Assembly: GCA_905178155.1 (NCBI GenBank) | Contig: CAJINV010000004.1 | Location: forward strand, 2,781,283-2,845,282 | Reading direction: 5' to 3' | Length of the DNA: 64,000 nucleotides | From: Amoebophrya sp. A120 | Taxonomy: Eukaryota > Sar > Dinophyceae > Syndiniales > Amoebophryaceae | Shown here: positions 10,115 through 22,211 of the stretch, piece by piece | How positions within the stretch are numbered: position 1 is the first letter of the stretch | Layout: every line of letters starts with the position of its first letter | Position numbers and translations under genes: made by a program | Notes under the pieces: generated by a model | Database searches by the model: none | The model's input: only the letters and a program-made list of their open reading frames with translations | Told to the model about the DNA's origin: nothing

Positions 10115-13100
10115 CTAGTACTTGACCAACGGAACGCCCACCTCCTCGCGATCCTGCACCCGCCGAGCGATCTCGCGCAGCTCGTCGGGGACCGGCTGGC
10201 CGGCCTTTTCCAGCACCTGGATCAGATGAGCAGCATAGGCGGTTTGCAGGAAAAAAACTGCTTCACCCTGCTGAATTTTCGTGCTATTGCTTTCGAGGGA
10301 ATTATACAAACATGACCAGTCGTGGTCGTGGCACTAGGACACTACTTTCGAAAAAGAACAGATGCAACACAGAGCCAGCGACAGGCACAATACAATTTGG
10401 ATTTGCACAACACCTGCTGCATGAAGCCTGCTTCCCCGTGCACGGGGGCAGGAAAGACGCGCCACAGAATTGGGTCGTTTTATGCTGGAAGCCCACAGAG
10501 CATCATCTTTATCAAAATTTAAAACTTCTCTTCACTATGAAGCAGTTTTTTTCCTTTGCATAGTCCGGGTAGTTGGGCCAGTGCTATCAAGTGTAAAAGT
10601 GTCTGGGTCTGGAAGATTGCCAGGTTTGTCATGCACATTTTGCATGACTCCTGATGTCTGTGATGCGTGCCCTAGCGCCACAGATTTTGTGAGGGCTTCC
10701 TGATGCCTATACCGCATGACAAATGCTCTGTCCGTGTAGCAAAACTTGGACTCTCTTTGCTGCTCATGCAATACAGATTTTTTTACAATCCAAAATCAGC
10801 ATGACAAGTTGGATTCTTCCAGACCCAGACATTTTTACAGTTGATAAGTACTCAAAGATCGCGATTGACGACGCCTTGGTTACCACCTCCCTGGTATAAA
10901 ATTGCAAAAGTATCGCATAATTACAGCTATGCATGACAAATTGCCTTCCTTTTCCTACGGCTCTGCCTCTGCTATAACAGCATGACAAATTCCATGATCT
11001 GTCCACACTCTTTAGCTAATTTGTATATGCAATTCAAACTAGTAACGATGTTTTTGCGCAGGATAACTGCCCCGTGCGGTTCGCCCGACACGATGCACGT
11101 AGTCTTCGAGCGAAGAAAAGTCGTAAATGAAGACGTGGGAAATGTCCGGAATGTCGAGACCGCGCCCAATCACGTCGGTTGCCACCAAAAGCCGGATCCA
11201 GCCACGCCTGTAACATCAATTCAGTGGATTTATTCTTTTTTCCGGAACTACATGACAAACTGGTGCACGGATAATCTAGATTATTGGAGGAGGACAAAGC
11301 TGTTGTGAAAGCACTCCTCTTTGCTGCCTTCGGAACATTCGGTACAACTTAAGTATCAACATTCTTACCGAAAAGATTCGATCGTGCCGGTGCGTTTATC
11401 CTGTCGCTTCCCACCGTGCAACGGTATGCTCTAAAAATCACGAGTTGATGAATTTGCATAAAAATCCCATTCCCAACAAGAATAACCAAACTTTGCCTTT
11501 CAAATTTTTTGAGTCATGATGATGCCTTTAAACTAGAAGAAAGATCTCCGCTCCAAGTCCAACGTCATCTTGCCATCACTACGTACTGAGTGGGAACAAT
11601 ATGCAAGTCGTTCTGCGAGCTTGCTAGTCACGACACACTATCACGACTTACATGACTTTGGTTTATGGACATAGACTTCGACATGCCGTAAAAAACGCAG
11701 ATAAAAAGAGGACAAGCGTGAGGCAATTACATCATCTCATCAATTATCCGAAATCAACATTTTTCTGTTTCGTAAATGCAGCTGCCTCGTTGAAGCCCAC
11801 GTTCCAGAGGTCACTGCACAAGTTGTCCGCCGTCACTTCTTATGCATTGCAAAAGCATCTTCGCACTGCAGTTCTGCATGACAAAAGTATCTTCGCACTG
11901 CAGGTCTGCATGACAAAAGTATCTTCGCACTGCAGTTCGTATAAATTGCAGTCCTGCATGACAAACTCCAGTTTTTCTTCTTGAGAAAGTTATTTGTCAT
12001 GCGCTTTATACTAGAACTGGTACGGTACTTTTGCGGAATGCATATTTTTTCCGCGACGAAAATGAGGACCTTTACGCCCTCGGGAAAGGACCGATTGGCG
12101 TTTTTCTCGTAGGCGGTTGTACTAGAATTGGAGTCAGTGGTTGCGATTGGGATGTTGTATAAGGCTTGTTCCTGCTCCTCTTCATTCTTTCTCCCCTGCT
12201 GGTCCTCTGTCGTCAACGTCGTGTAGAAGTTACTTGCACCTCCTTCATCGCACCGGCCATCGTTTTCCAGGAGGGCACCGCTGTTCGTGGAATTGGACAC
12301 CTTCAGGTCCCGACAAGAAATATGCAATGGAACAATTTTTGATGCGTGCTACCACGCGTTAGAAGAAGTCCTCCTCGCACTTTCTTACTTTAGACTTTCC
12401 TAATTAGAAATCCACATTGAAGAACAAGATGAGCTCGGAAAGTAAGTTGTAGATCAACTTCCACTATACGTTCTAAGTAAAGTGCCAGTAGTACTGGCGT
12501 GTCAGTTCTCTATACAGAAAGATCTTGACAAGTTTTCTGAAGATCATGCACCGCTGCAGATGGTAGTACTTACTCCCGCTTTCATTGATGCAGCTTCACG
12601 AAACTTTACCTTGTACTAGTGCTTGTGCTGAGGACTTGGCATGATCACCAACACAATTTTATTTTTCCTTCGGGATAATCCAGCAGTTCGGACAGAAAAT
12701 CGTAAAGTAGCTTTTTCTTCAGTGTCTGCGCTGCAGCATAATCCAGTGACGGGTCCACCACGATCACCTTCTGGTCAATCTCCGGTCGGACGGTGAGAGT
12801 GCAAGAACCGGAAAAAGAAGTATCGTGTCCCTCATGTCCCTCAAGGGCAGACGAGCCGGCTCCTGTCGTGTTGGAGGCAGCATTGATCCTCGTTGAACCG
12901 TTATACAAGAAAAAAACTGTGTAAGCGTAAATCTCTGATGCGGAAAAAGCAAAACAGTTACACTTCTTGCGCTTGTCATGCTCGACATGCATGAGCATGA
13001 TCGGCTCGTTTCCTATGTGTATGTTTTTTCCCTTCCTAACTGCGCATAACAAGTTTTTCCTATCATTGCAGACAAACTTGTGATGCTGTTTTCCCAAAAG

Positions 13101-15446
13101 ATTTACACTAACGCAGTTTTTTTCTTGGATAACCGTGAAGGTCCTGTTCGACCTCCAAAATCAGCTTCCGCTCGTTTTCCGCGAGTTCAAAGGCGACTTT
13201 TTGCACGGTCGCGTCCCACGTAGCCGTGAAAAAGTAGGTGATGCGCTTCCGTGGCGGTAGAGGACCTTCTGCTCGTCCGGGTTGCATTTTCATCGCCCGC
13301 GCGAGCTCTTCGACGACACCTCCAAACCCCTCGTCGAGCATGCGGTCCGCTTCGTCCATATCAAACAAAAAAGCGCTAACGTAAACGGTCCGTTTACGTT
13401 TAGATTTTATTTTTAGAGATTGCAGCTATGCATGACAAATTTTGCCTAGAATGCATGCTATGCAACACCAATTCCGATTCCGGGGCCATTTCTGATGCAT
13501 TACTGCATCACAAATTTTTCCGGTAACCTTAGCACTTTTTCCTGTGATAGTCCAGGACCAAAATGCCGAAGTTCCGGCTCAGGTCGAGTTTTCCATCCTC
13601 GACGAAGTCCCTCAATCTGCCCGGCGTTCCGACCACGAGACGCGCAGCACAAAGGTACGGCTCCTGGTATTTGCGCCCCTGGCCGCCGTAGCAGCATACC
13701 GAGCAGATTTTTCGGCAAAAGGTCAACTTCTCAAACTCCTTGTGGATCTGGTCTGCGAGCTCCCGGACGGGAGCGAGAACTAGTGCGCGCAGCTCCAGGC
13801 CCTGCGCCTCTGCGGCCTCGAGTTGAATGATGGTGGCTACGAGGAACGCGAGGGTTTTGCCGCTGCCCGTGCGCGCGACACCGATAATGTCGATCGGGGC
13901 GTTGAAGGTCAAGGCGTCATTTGTTACCGTAGAAGAAGCCCCCATAATTCTTGTCGCGCCCTCGTCTGTAGTTCCAGGAGCTGCACGAAGTATGGAAATA
14001 TCAGAACAACACGTTGAACTAGGCGTTTTCGCAAAGAGGTGTTGGACCGCCGGGGCCAGGAAGTATTTCTGGATCTTCATCGGTCGCGTCCACTTGTACC
14101 AGTCGAGATTGTCGAGGACGTAGCCTTATGCATTGCAAAAGTATAAGTGTCGTAGTCGTACTCGTGAATCTGAATTGCACTAGAAATTGCCTTAGCATGA
14201 CAGATTAAATCTGTATAGGCGGATTTTCCTTAAGAAAGAGATTTGCAATGCACGCACGCAATTAGTACGAGTACGATACCACTTTTCCAGTGGATAAGCC
14301 TGGAATCAAATTTTCCGTCAAGTCGTCCCGGAAACTGTCAAAAACAAACACGCTGTTGACGCCGTTTTCCGCAGCTGGAGGACCAGAGTCATTTCTGTCC
14401 TTCCCAGATGAGGATGACACGTGCTCCAAAACGATGGGCGCAGCTGCAGCAGAGACCGTCGACGAATCAGTTTCGATTTTTGTCGACAGGAGAAACTGGA
14501 TCTGGATCCGGTCTGTTTCCAGCTCCTCCAGGGTGGCGAGTTTTCCAAACGAAGTCACCTCCTGCGGGTTGAAGCGGAAACCAGATTTTTTGTACTCCGT
14601 CCAACTTCCGGCTTCGTCTTTCACCCACGTGTTGCCTTCTTTGTCGACGACTGTGCTGCTGGTGACCGGGTTTTTGGTGAAAGACGCTGCGTTTTGTTGA
14701 TTCCACGAACGAGTCGTGTAGTAGGTTGCGTTGTCTTCACCGGTCGTGGAATAGTTCTTGCTGTCCTCGTCTTCTCTGATGTTTCTGTAGTAGTTGTTTT
14801 TCCTGTCGTACGGGACGTCATTGCCGCGACCTCCACCAAAACTCCGGTAGTTCGAGGTTGTAGAAGCATGATCGTAGCTGTTGTATTTCGCTCGCCAATC
14901 TTCCGGGGCCTTCGCGGCCGTCGAAGCAGCGTCGTCGTAGTTTTCAGCCTTGTAATAGCGTGTGCTGTAGTTTCGATTTTGTTTCTGCCAGATCGTAGTA
15001 GACGATGAGTAGGACGAAAAGTCGCTTTTGTGGAGGTCGTGCGAAGGTGCTTTTCCGTCCCACTCACCGTCGCCTCGCCAATTGCCGGCACTTCCACCTT
15101 CGGGGTTGCCTCTGTCGTCGCGGTAGTTGGAATGCTGCGTGTTTCTATAGTTGTACCAGTCTCCGCTCTGTCGTCCAGTGGAGTCGCTGTAATTTTTGTC
15201 CCAAGAGGAGGCCCAACTTGACGACCCCGAGTTGGCAGCCCGCTGGTCGTGGGAAGTCGACGTGGGAAGTCGTTTATCGTTATAATTATTTTCCCTCTTC
15301 CCCCAGGGATCGTTGTTCTTGTAGTCCTGCTGCGTATCTAGCACGTGCTCACTAATAGGACCGGCCACGGTGGCTGCCGGTTCGTGCCCATGTGTCGAAC
15401 TGGGCAGGGACGTACCATTAGTTGTATCGCCGTACGCTTCTGTCAT
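10115..15446 (-). CDS. DEAD-box ATP-dependent RNA helicase (DDX5/Dbp2 type)
   Basis: RNA-dependent ATPase that remodels RNA or RNP, probably nuclear. Start at the ATG at 15446. The N-terminal exon (15446-14302) is about 380 aa rich in Tyr, Asn, Ser, Gly and Asp. Helicase motifs follow in order: Q-type [14 protein letters not shown], motif I ARTGSGKT, Ia PVRELA, Ib TPGRL, II DEAD ([14 protein letters not shown]), III TATW, IV region [10 protein letters not shown] then [37 protein letters not shown]. The C-terminus reads [18 protein letters not shown] and ends VGVPLVKY, stop at 10115. TATW instead of SAT is typical of the Dbp2/DDX5 branch. Low-complexity inserts sit before motif I and before motif IV. 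Seven introners interrupt the gene; one splits the DEAD box after its first Asp. The intron at 11208-11368 is GT-AG. The intron near 12345-12655 is unresolved. Confidence 0.92.
10239..10557. mobile_element. Introner, family E (GGAAAAAAACTG ends)
   Basis: Inverted ends TGCAGGAAAAAAACTGCTTC; the 6-bp direct repeat GCATAG flanks it (10233-10238, 10558-10563). Removal gives [13 protein letters not shown] in frame in the helicase. Confidence 0.8.
10585..10846. mobile_element. Introner, family B
   Basis: Flanks AGTGC/AGTAC; ends carry GTCTGGGTCTGGAAG. Removal gives IFEY|WPNYPDY in frame. Interior closely resembles the element at 30365-30635. Confidence 0.88.
10895..11065. mobile_element. Introner, family A
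   Basis: Ends TATAAAATTGCAAAAG and TATCCTGCGCAAAAAC; flanks CCTGG/ACTGC. Lies directly after helicase motif VI. Confidence 0.75.
11841..12044. mobile_element. Introner, family A, with internal repeats
   Basis: Ends TATGCATTGCAAAAGC and TATGCATTCCGCAAAAG. Contains three tandem copies of a unit starting CTTCGCACTGCAG. Flanking repeat is imperfect. Joining VAEK to [10 protein letters not shown] is in frame. Confidence 0.75.
12902..13131. mobile_element. Introner, family E
   Basis: Exact flanks ACCGT; ends TATACAAGAAAAAAACTG and TATCCAAGAAAAAAACTG. Removal gives [13 protein letters not shown] in frame. Confidence 0.88.
13359..13549. mobile_element. Introner, family E, splitting the DEAD motif
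   Basis: Exact flanks GTCCA; ends TATCAAACAAAAAAGCGC and TATCACAGGAAAAAGTGC. Removal restores [15 protein letters not shown]. Confidence 0.9.
14127..14296. mobile_element. Introner, family A
   Basis: Exact flanks AGCCT; ends TATGCATTGCAAAAG and TATCCACTGGAAAAG. Removal gives [14 protein letters not shown] in frame. Confidence 0.9.
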
Positions 15447-16224
15447 CCTGTTGTTCTTGCTTGAAGTACTTATATTCTTTTCTGTTCTTTTTACTGTCGT
15501 GTGCAGGTGCTGCGGTATTATGTATGATGATCTGTTTCCCTAAAAGATGCGTACGCCACTAACTTTCACATCTAGTATATCTTTGAAAACCGGCGACCAC
15601 ACGACCGCAAGCCAATGGCTTATATTAAAATTCAGTCTATAGCTGTAAAGAGTTGCTGAAGATATTACCGCTTTGCTATTCGTAATCAGCCGATTTTTTT
15701 TCTCTTAGTACTAGTAGAAGTCTACTTCGCTGCTCTATTCCATGCAGCTTTACTTGCTCGTTGAACTGGTGCACCACACACCCGCATGTTGTTCATATTC
15801 TGCCTTCAGGCCATCCTTATTCCTTTCAACTTCAAGATACAGTTTCTAAAACACTGGTCATGATTCGTTGCCCATGAACATGATTGGGTAGGTCGTCTAC
15901 GTTGCTGGCAACAATACTTCACACGTACGCAGATGACCGACGAGGAGCAGTAGAAGATCATCTGCACTTCGACGCGCCAGGCATCCTAGCCGCACTACAA
16001 CTTCCTCTTTTGTTAGTATGCTCCTCCGAAAACAACTTGCGCTTCTCGCTTCAGGACCAAGTTTGCGACTATTTTTTTTTGGTTATGGTGTCCACGCACC
16101 AACAAACACTGATGTAGTAGAACTATGCATCACAGACACAGGACACTTCATCAAGTTGACTATAACTTCAGGACGAACATCCACTTCACGGGGTAGTCGA
16201 GAAGTATTATAAAAGTCAAATCTA
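15447..16224. other. Intergenic stretch, no supported gene
   Basis: Region upstream of the helicase start. AT-rich, short ORFs only, no element recognised. Confidence 0.5.
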
Positions 16225-16485
16225 CTACAACATCTTCTTCGGTTGATGTACCGGAATTGGTGAGCTATGAGCTGCAGATTTTCTCTTCTTCGCCGTTTTC
16301 GCTTGATACATCCATGTTTCTTTCACAACAGCATCTCCTTGGGAGACATCTAGTAAAAGCAGGTCACTCACAAAGGGATACAAAAGCAAATACGTGATGA
16401 AAAAATCAGTACTGCATGGCGGAAGCCCGCCCATTCTACGGGACTGCCAATGACAGATTTCTTCTTGTTTCGGATACATATTCAT
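16225..16485 (-). CDS. Possible small membrane protein or terminal exon
   Basis: Open frame of 86 codons with a true ATG. It contains a hydrophobic segment (FFITYLLLYPFVSDLLLLDV) and a basic tail with KTAKKRKS. No family recognised. It could be a short gene or the last exon of a larger one; strand agrees with the rest of the window. Confidence 0.3.
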   Translation of the reverse strand: MNMYPKQEEICHWQSRRMGGLPPCSTDFFITYLLLYPFVSDLLLLDVSQGDAVVKETWMYQAKTAKKRKSAAHSSPIPVHQPKKML

Positions 16486-17605
16486 TGTTACATCCAGAAG
16501 TGTGCGCTGCTAGCTTTTTTCTCTGGGATACCATTGCACTTCTCCAGTGGTCGGTGAAGAGCATGCTATCACCCGACGTATCCACACTTGCCTTTGGATT
16601 CTCAGTAGCATGATCAACACAATACTCATGCTAATCTAATCCATGTAATAACTCAAGAAAAATACCAACTGGCTGCAGCAGCTTTGGCTACCTTAAATCT
16701 GAAAAAAAAGAAAAACGCAAGCAAAATAAATCTTGAGAGACGGGCTATCTTCTGAGTAAAGTCACAAAGATAAAAATCTTATTTAGCTGCCTTTAAAAAT
16801 TTGTTGGGAAGCGTCGCTTAGTAAAGGTTGTGAAAAAAGAAGTAAAAAGTTACTGCTCTGGACAAAATTCGAGAGCGTTGCTGAAAGCTTAAACGCGAAT
16901 TTCGCTGTGCATAAAAATTGCGCTGTGGAGAAGAGAAGCTGTTTTTTGTTTCTGTGTTTTTTGCTTTTGACGTTTTGCTGCTATCCACTTTGCGAGCTGC
17001 AGATCTTCTTGGATGATCTGTCTTACGCCGATAAAAAGACGTGTTTTTTGTTTGAGTTTTAAACTTTCTCTTTCTCGCTTTTGAGTACTAAAAGAAGTCT
17101 GGACTTGCTGACGTTGAGCGCTACTTCTCGCGACCTGCGAGCGCCTGTATGAAACAAGCTTTTTCGGCACTATATCAGCATTGAATAAACAAGAAAAACT
17201 AAACAAGGATTCGACGCAATCCCTTTATTTGTCCTAGCACGCGACATTCGATCGCACAGGTGTCGAATCACAACCCCAATCCTTGCACAGGCGCTCGGCA
17301 TCAAAACGGTACTTGCTGGTTTCCTTTTTCTGCCCGTTGCAACAGCAGTACCAGTAACCTGTGTTCGTGGTAGTTAATTATGATTTCCATTTGTGTGCTT
17401 ACAGTCTCTGCACTACACGCAGTACTACCAAAAGTCGCGCACTATGCACGCACACACATACACAACCGACAAGCACATTTCTTTGGTAATGAAGTAACAT
17501 TTCAAGAGGCGCCAGTTATTGCATAGGGTAATGCATCGTAAAAATTAAAATAGCGCACTGGCAATGGAGAGACATGACGAAGAAAAAAAATGATCATCAT
17601 TTTCA
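16486..17605. other. Intergenic stretch, no supported gene
   Basis: AT-rich; short ORFs on both strands without protein-like composition. Nothing further seen. Confidence 0.45.
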
Positions 17606-17609
17606 TCAT

Positions 17610-18280
17610 TTACCGTCGTGGTCGTTCTGCCGGGTCCAGCTTGTCGGCTGAGCTCGCGCCGTATTCGCTGGTTCTGCCGGTTCGTGTCCCCACGGTCTTC
17701 CTGGAAAAGAGCCGTCCTGGGCGACCCTTCGTCCGTTGCGCACTGTGCCGGCGTATGTCGGACGGTTCTGTTTTTGAAGATTGGCTTCTTTCGCGCGTCG
17801 GTATCCCAACGACCCCAAAGACAAGAGGCGCACAAGAAAAGCCAGGACGAATCTGAACACCACTAGGAATCAGAGCAGTATCCACTTTGTAACGCACTCC
17901 GGTGCTTCTCGTGTGTAGTGCAGGTTTTCCGTTCCTTCCTAAATAAGCTAGCACGAAAGTGCCCGCATCAGGGTGCTTAGAGGTAAGAGCCAATATATTT
18001 GCAACGCTAAGAAGCATACGCGCCGCAATAGTTTCCCGTGGAGAAGCTAGCGCATCTGTGGCAGTGGTTGACAAGCAAAGCAGAGGCGTTTCATGCTTTT
18101 GGCCGTTCGGCAACGTTTTGCCGTTTCGGAATTTGCCATGCGTATTTGGGCCATTTAGTGACGCTCTTCCCCCTTCCCTTTTCGTGATCACGCCCAACAT
18201 TTGGCGGGCGGCAGAGTAGTGCGCGGCTATTCTACGAGCTGAGTCAATATCTTCAGGCCCATTCTGCGGCCATTTTCTCA
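17610..18280 (-). CDS. Unassigned open frame of about 220 codons
   Basis: Long frame from an ATG near 18280 reading MRKWPQNGPEDIDSARRIAA, later Arg/Ser/Thr-rich. No known domain. The base composition here is more GC-rich than most intergenic DNA and resembles the insert blocks, so the frame could be a chance product. No introner interrupts it, unlike the real genes. Kept only as a candidate. Confidence 0.22.
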
Positions 18281-18489
18281 TCGCTACTACTGATCTGCGG
18301 CATAGGTGAGGTTTTCGGAATTTATCCACTTTTTTGATTTGTCTTGCTAATCACGGCCGAGCTCTTTGATTTGGGTGGACCTCAACGAAGGTCCACCTCG
18401 AAAGCAAAACGAGCGAAAGTATTTGTCGCTCGCGCCGCCGTGGAGGGGGCACAAGCACAATGGCGCGGAATGTTCTACATAATTACACT

Positions 18490-18514
18490 AAGAGAGAGAG
18501 AGAGAGAGAGAGAC
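18490..18514. repeat. (AG)n microsatellite
   Basis: About twelve AG units in a row. Confidence 0.95.
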
Positions 18515-18981
18515 AGCCGAAGTAGTAAACTAGTCCGGACTAGAGTAACGCACACCACACAGTTGAACGAAGACCCTGCTTCCGCTCCCCCGCTTGAGTG
18601 ATGCCGTTTTTGCCCACCTCGCAACGCCCTTCTGTGGTCCGTCTGATCTACCCTCGGAATGCGCGGGCGGCGGCGTGGCCCTAGGTGTCTGCCAAGCTGA
18701 TAGAAATCCACAGAGAGTTTGGTAGTCAGTTTCGTCAAGGTCGACCGGAGGGCGTAGGGATGGTTTACCTGTGGCCTTGTAGCCCGAGTCTGGTAAGAAC
18801 CGTTCTACGCGCTGACGTCGTCCACGAGATGTCCGTGAAGAGTAAGGCGGCAAGTTAAGGGGGAATTGAGATGACGGGGAACTTAAAAAAAAAATAAAAG
18901 GCAGTCGAAAGCAAACTAGTTCCCCGGCTCGACGTGCGGCGACGCTGCCCTTCCACGCAGCGCCCCGGCGAGCAGTTGACG

Positions 18982-19177
18982 GCGTACTCACTCACCGGAC
19001 AGGCCGTCTCCCGTTGTTCAGCGGGGCGGCTATTCTAGCACAAAAACAATAGAAGTAGTTTTTGCGACTTCTGTCTTTCTCTTTCTTCTTACTAAGCTAC
19101 TACTACTACTATTTTTCTTTTTCTCACTAAGCTATCTGCGGACCTCGGCGGCGCATCAACCCGGTGAGTGAGTGAGG
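18982..19177. repeat. Inverted repeat pair, about 196 bp overall
   Basis: Left GTACTCACTCACCGG and right CCGGTGAGTGAGTGAG are near-mirror copies enclosing about 165 bp. Could be a small inverted-repeat element or a stem-loop. Flanking duplication not clear. Confidence 0.45.
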
Positions 19178-19437
19178 GCAGTTTGTGAAGGACGCATTTT
19201 GTGGTTTTTGTTTTTTCACCGACGTATTTTGGATCGAGGACCGACTTGCTTTTGTGTGTGTGTTTTCTGCGTCAACGTTCTTACGTTTGCTAGCGCTACC
19301 GGGGGGCTCTTCCTGTCCCCCCGGGTCCTAATGTGTTTTGATTTGGAAAGGGGTAGTATCCGTTCTCAAACAGACGCAGGATCAAACGACGCAGGTTTGA
19401 ATGTGTAGGATTGTGAAGAAGAATTTAAAAAGAATTT

Positions 19438-20312
19438 AGAGCGGGGTAACAATTGATTCAACTAAGTCGCCCCGGCGCCTTAGTCGTCCGTCCGGCCGGA
19501 CGGACGGCTAAGTCGCCGTTTGCGGCGAGAAGCTTTTCCCTTCAGGCTAGCTGCCCCCCCAGAACCAAAATCGATATCGCGAAGCGAGCACCGTCCAGAA
19601 ACCGTATGCAAAGTCGCACTTTTTCAAATGGATTTTCATGGTTTTGGCATGTTTCTTTTTTTTGGATTTCCGAAAAAAAAACGCAAACTCAGCTCGTCGT
19701 ATCATACATATTCGCCGGAAGGCGCATGGGAATGTCGCCGGAAGGCACATGGGCACGGCAAGGGGGCGCCCCGGATTTGGCGGCCGTATCTATCCCGGGA
19801 GTTGTTTGGCCGGGGCTACTTGGGCAAGCAACGCGCAACCCAAGCCGCTGGACCGATGTCCGCCGCCTTTGTTCGGCAATAACGAATGGGCGGCGCCAAC
19901 ACGCGCGCCGCCACAGCAAAAGCCTGGCGGGCCGCCGGCGGCTCGGGCTCCCTCGCAACAGCGGGGCATGAAGTTTGGCAAGCAAGCAAAAGCAGGGCAC
20001 GCATGTGGGTGCTGGGCAATCACTTGCAGCGCTTCGCCGTGTGTGTTTGCTGGGCATGAAGCTGCACAACAAGCACAACGCGGGGAAACATAGAACAGGA
20101 GCTGCACAACATCGGCGCCCCAGCGAGCTTTTCTTTGCGTTTAAAATGCAGGCGGGCCGCTGAGTGGCCGGCTTCTAGCGTTGTCTTTTTTTCAGCAAGA
20201 GGCGCGCCAACATGCGGAGAAAAATCCGGGCCGTGAATCGTTGGCGCCTGAATCAATTTGGCCCGGTGAGAAACTGGCGCCCCGAATTTTTACCGCGCGG
20301 AACTCTGCTTCG
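19438..20312. mobile_element. GC-rich block with GCGGGGTAACAA end
   Basis: The left end GAGCGGGGTAACAATTGA resembles the end of the foldback element at 63248-63495. The right end, read as complement, is GCGCGGTAAAAATTCG, a weaker match. Near the left end lies a palindrome around CCGTCCGGCCGGACGG flanked by CTTAGTCG/CGGCTAAG. The interior is GC-rich with compositional ORFs. Element limits are tentative. Confidence 0.45.
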
Positions 20313-20560
20313 TTTTTTTCACAAGGAGACCAAAAGCTCTAGCGGTCGACCTCGAGTGGTCGCCCTCAACTTTTGATCAACTTAGATCAGCCGTTCGCCC
20401 ATTATAGGCGAAGTCTTTTATTTTTCTGACCTCTAGAGGTCGCTCCTCTCCTTTGCTATCGGTCTGGACCTGGAGCATACCGTCGGGGAAAAAAATATAC
20501 AAAAAAAACAAAAACCCCCGACCTCTAGAGCTTTTCCTCAGGTTTTCGTCAAAATGGCAC
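20313..20560. repeat. Cluster of CCTCTAGAGG-type short palindromes
   Basis: Repeated GACCTCTAGAGGTCG-like units and variants (GACCTCGAGTGGTCG) at about 20347, 20430 and 20518. Function unknown. Confidence 0.4.
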
Positions 20561-20826
20561 ATACAATAAATCAGCCACAGCATCGCGCTTGGCCAATTTT
20601 CAAAAAGTCGCTGCTTTTCGGTTTGGTCTCGTTTTCGTCAGGTTTTGGTCAAGTTTTCGCCACAGTATTATCGCGATTAAGATTCCCATACCTTATTTGG
20701 TCTCTCCTTTTTGGTCAAGTTGCTACGAGTCTACAGCTCTCTAATACTATGAAGCTGCTCTGTTTACATCGACCTGGGGCGGTCGGTGGCGAGAAGCAAG
20801 ACGACCTAAAACCAGCAAAGTGGAAG

Positions 20827-21033
20827 ACTTACCACACTGCCGAATACCGGACTCGCTTTCTCTACATATGCCGTAGCTTGTCCGTCACTCCCGATCACGG
20901 CCTGCTGGTCCAGCCCGGGCTTGGCCTGTTCGTCAGTAAACTCGGTCTCGACGGGGGGGACTAACCCATAAACCGCTGTCGCAGCAAGGACCCCGGCAGA
21001 GCGCACCAGCTTCTTCAGGATTCCGAACGCCAT
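20827..21033 (-). CDS. Small hydrophobic protein, paralog 1 (partial)
   Basis: The ATG at 21033 opens MAFGILKKLVRSAGVLAA, then YGLVPPVETEFTDEQA, then YVEKASPVFGSV. A GTAAGT donor follows at 20832-20827, so at least one more exon is expected but was not found. The protein matches the 45883-47940 gene in the N-terminal hydrophobic segment, the GLVPP...TEF block and the VEKA block. Here GLVPP and ETEF are contiguous, with no intron, whereas the other copy has a 1.7-kb intron at that point. No function recognised; the hydrophobic N-terminus suggests membrane insertion or targeting. Confidence 0.6.
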
Positions 21034-22126
21034 TCTGGTGGGTGTTGTCTTTGTGGGTCTTTCTATTTCTTTCTACAAAAGACGAAGTAATGGAAGAGTA
21101 CAAGGACGGAGCGGGCTGATGCAATCTAGTATGTAAAAGTCCTTGCCGCGGTACTTAGTTCGTGATTGCGTTGCTGGCCGCGTACTTTTGGTTTTGCGCC
21201 TCTAGAACATGCAAGCTGTACAATTATACCGTTTTAGTACTTCGCTCGCGCTTTCGCTCAGATGATGCGCAACAGGCCAGCGCTATGAGTTCGAGCATGG
21301 TTATTCCCTAAAGAGATACATCTTTCACTCAACTGCTTTGCCTTTGCTTGGTCCTATATGCAGTTGGCCCTCATCACGCAGAAACACGCTCGGGCGGCTC
21401 GTTGTGCTTCTTCTGTCTTTTCTACTATTCTGTTGTCAGCGCTACTCTATGCCAGCACGTCGCTTTTCCTTTTGTTCGTTTTCCTCGTATAAATTGGAAT
21501 TGCTTCTTCAGCTTGCTTCAAGAAGCATTTTGTAAACGCTGGCCATAAGTACGCGTATTAATACGTTGGCGAAATCTAGTACGTGCCCCACGCTCAAGCA
21601 GATGACTGACAAGATTCTCATCCGCACTTACTTTCTTGCGCCGAGCATCGCCCTAGTCGTCCTGCTTTCTAGTTTGTACTATATGCTCCTTGTCTGAGAA
21701 GTTGTGCTTCTCGCTGCAGAAGAAAAATCCGACCATGTTTTATCCGGTTTTGGTTCCCCAGAGCGAAGTTGCTGAGTTAAATTTACAACTTTTTGACGAA
21801 CACCACGCGGCCGCCTTCATCCGATTGCCAAGAAGTATTCAAGAGACCAGACGAGAAAGCTAAATCTACATCTTCAGGTTCACTTGATGCAGCAGACACT
21901 GGTCCATTTCCCGTTGGTCCGTCTTATTCGGGGTTCTCGAGGCGGTTAAAATCATGTAAGAGCCTCGCGTCTGTGCAACGCTATTGGTAAGCAAGCTTTG
22001 AGCTGCTACAGATTCTCTCATATTCCCGTTTCTGCTATACGTGTTTCATCTCCGCAGGAGCTCCTTTGGGGACATGTACACAGTCCAGATCTACTCCAGT
22101 CGGTGGACGGATGGTCGAGTCGAAGT
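21034..22126. other. Region without a supported gene
   Basis: Short ORFs only. The stretch at about 22040-22200 is open on both strands, so it may hold the terminal exon of the 22371-23556 gene, but I could not decide the strand or frame. Confidence 0.4.
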
Positions 22127-22211
22127 TTCAATGCTGCCCAAGAGCCCCGTGGATCGAGTCCAACTTTGCCGCCAGCTGTTCGCGTTCGGTAGTATGGAGA
22201 GGAAAAATTCT

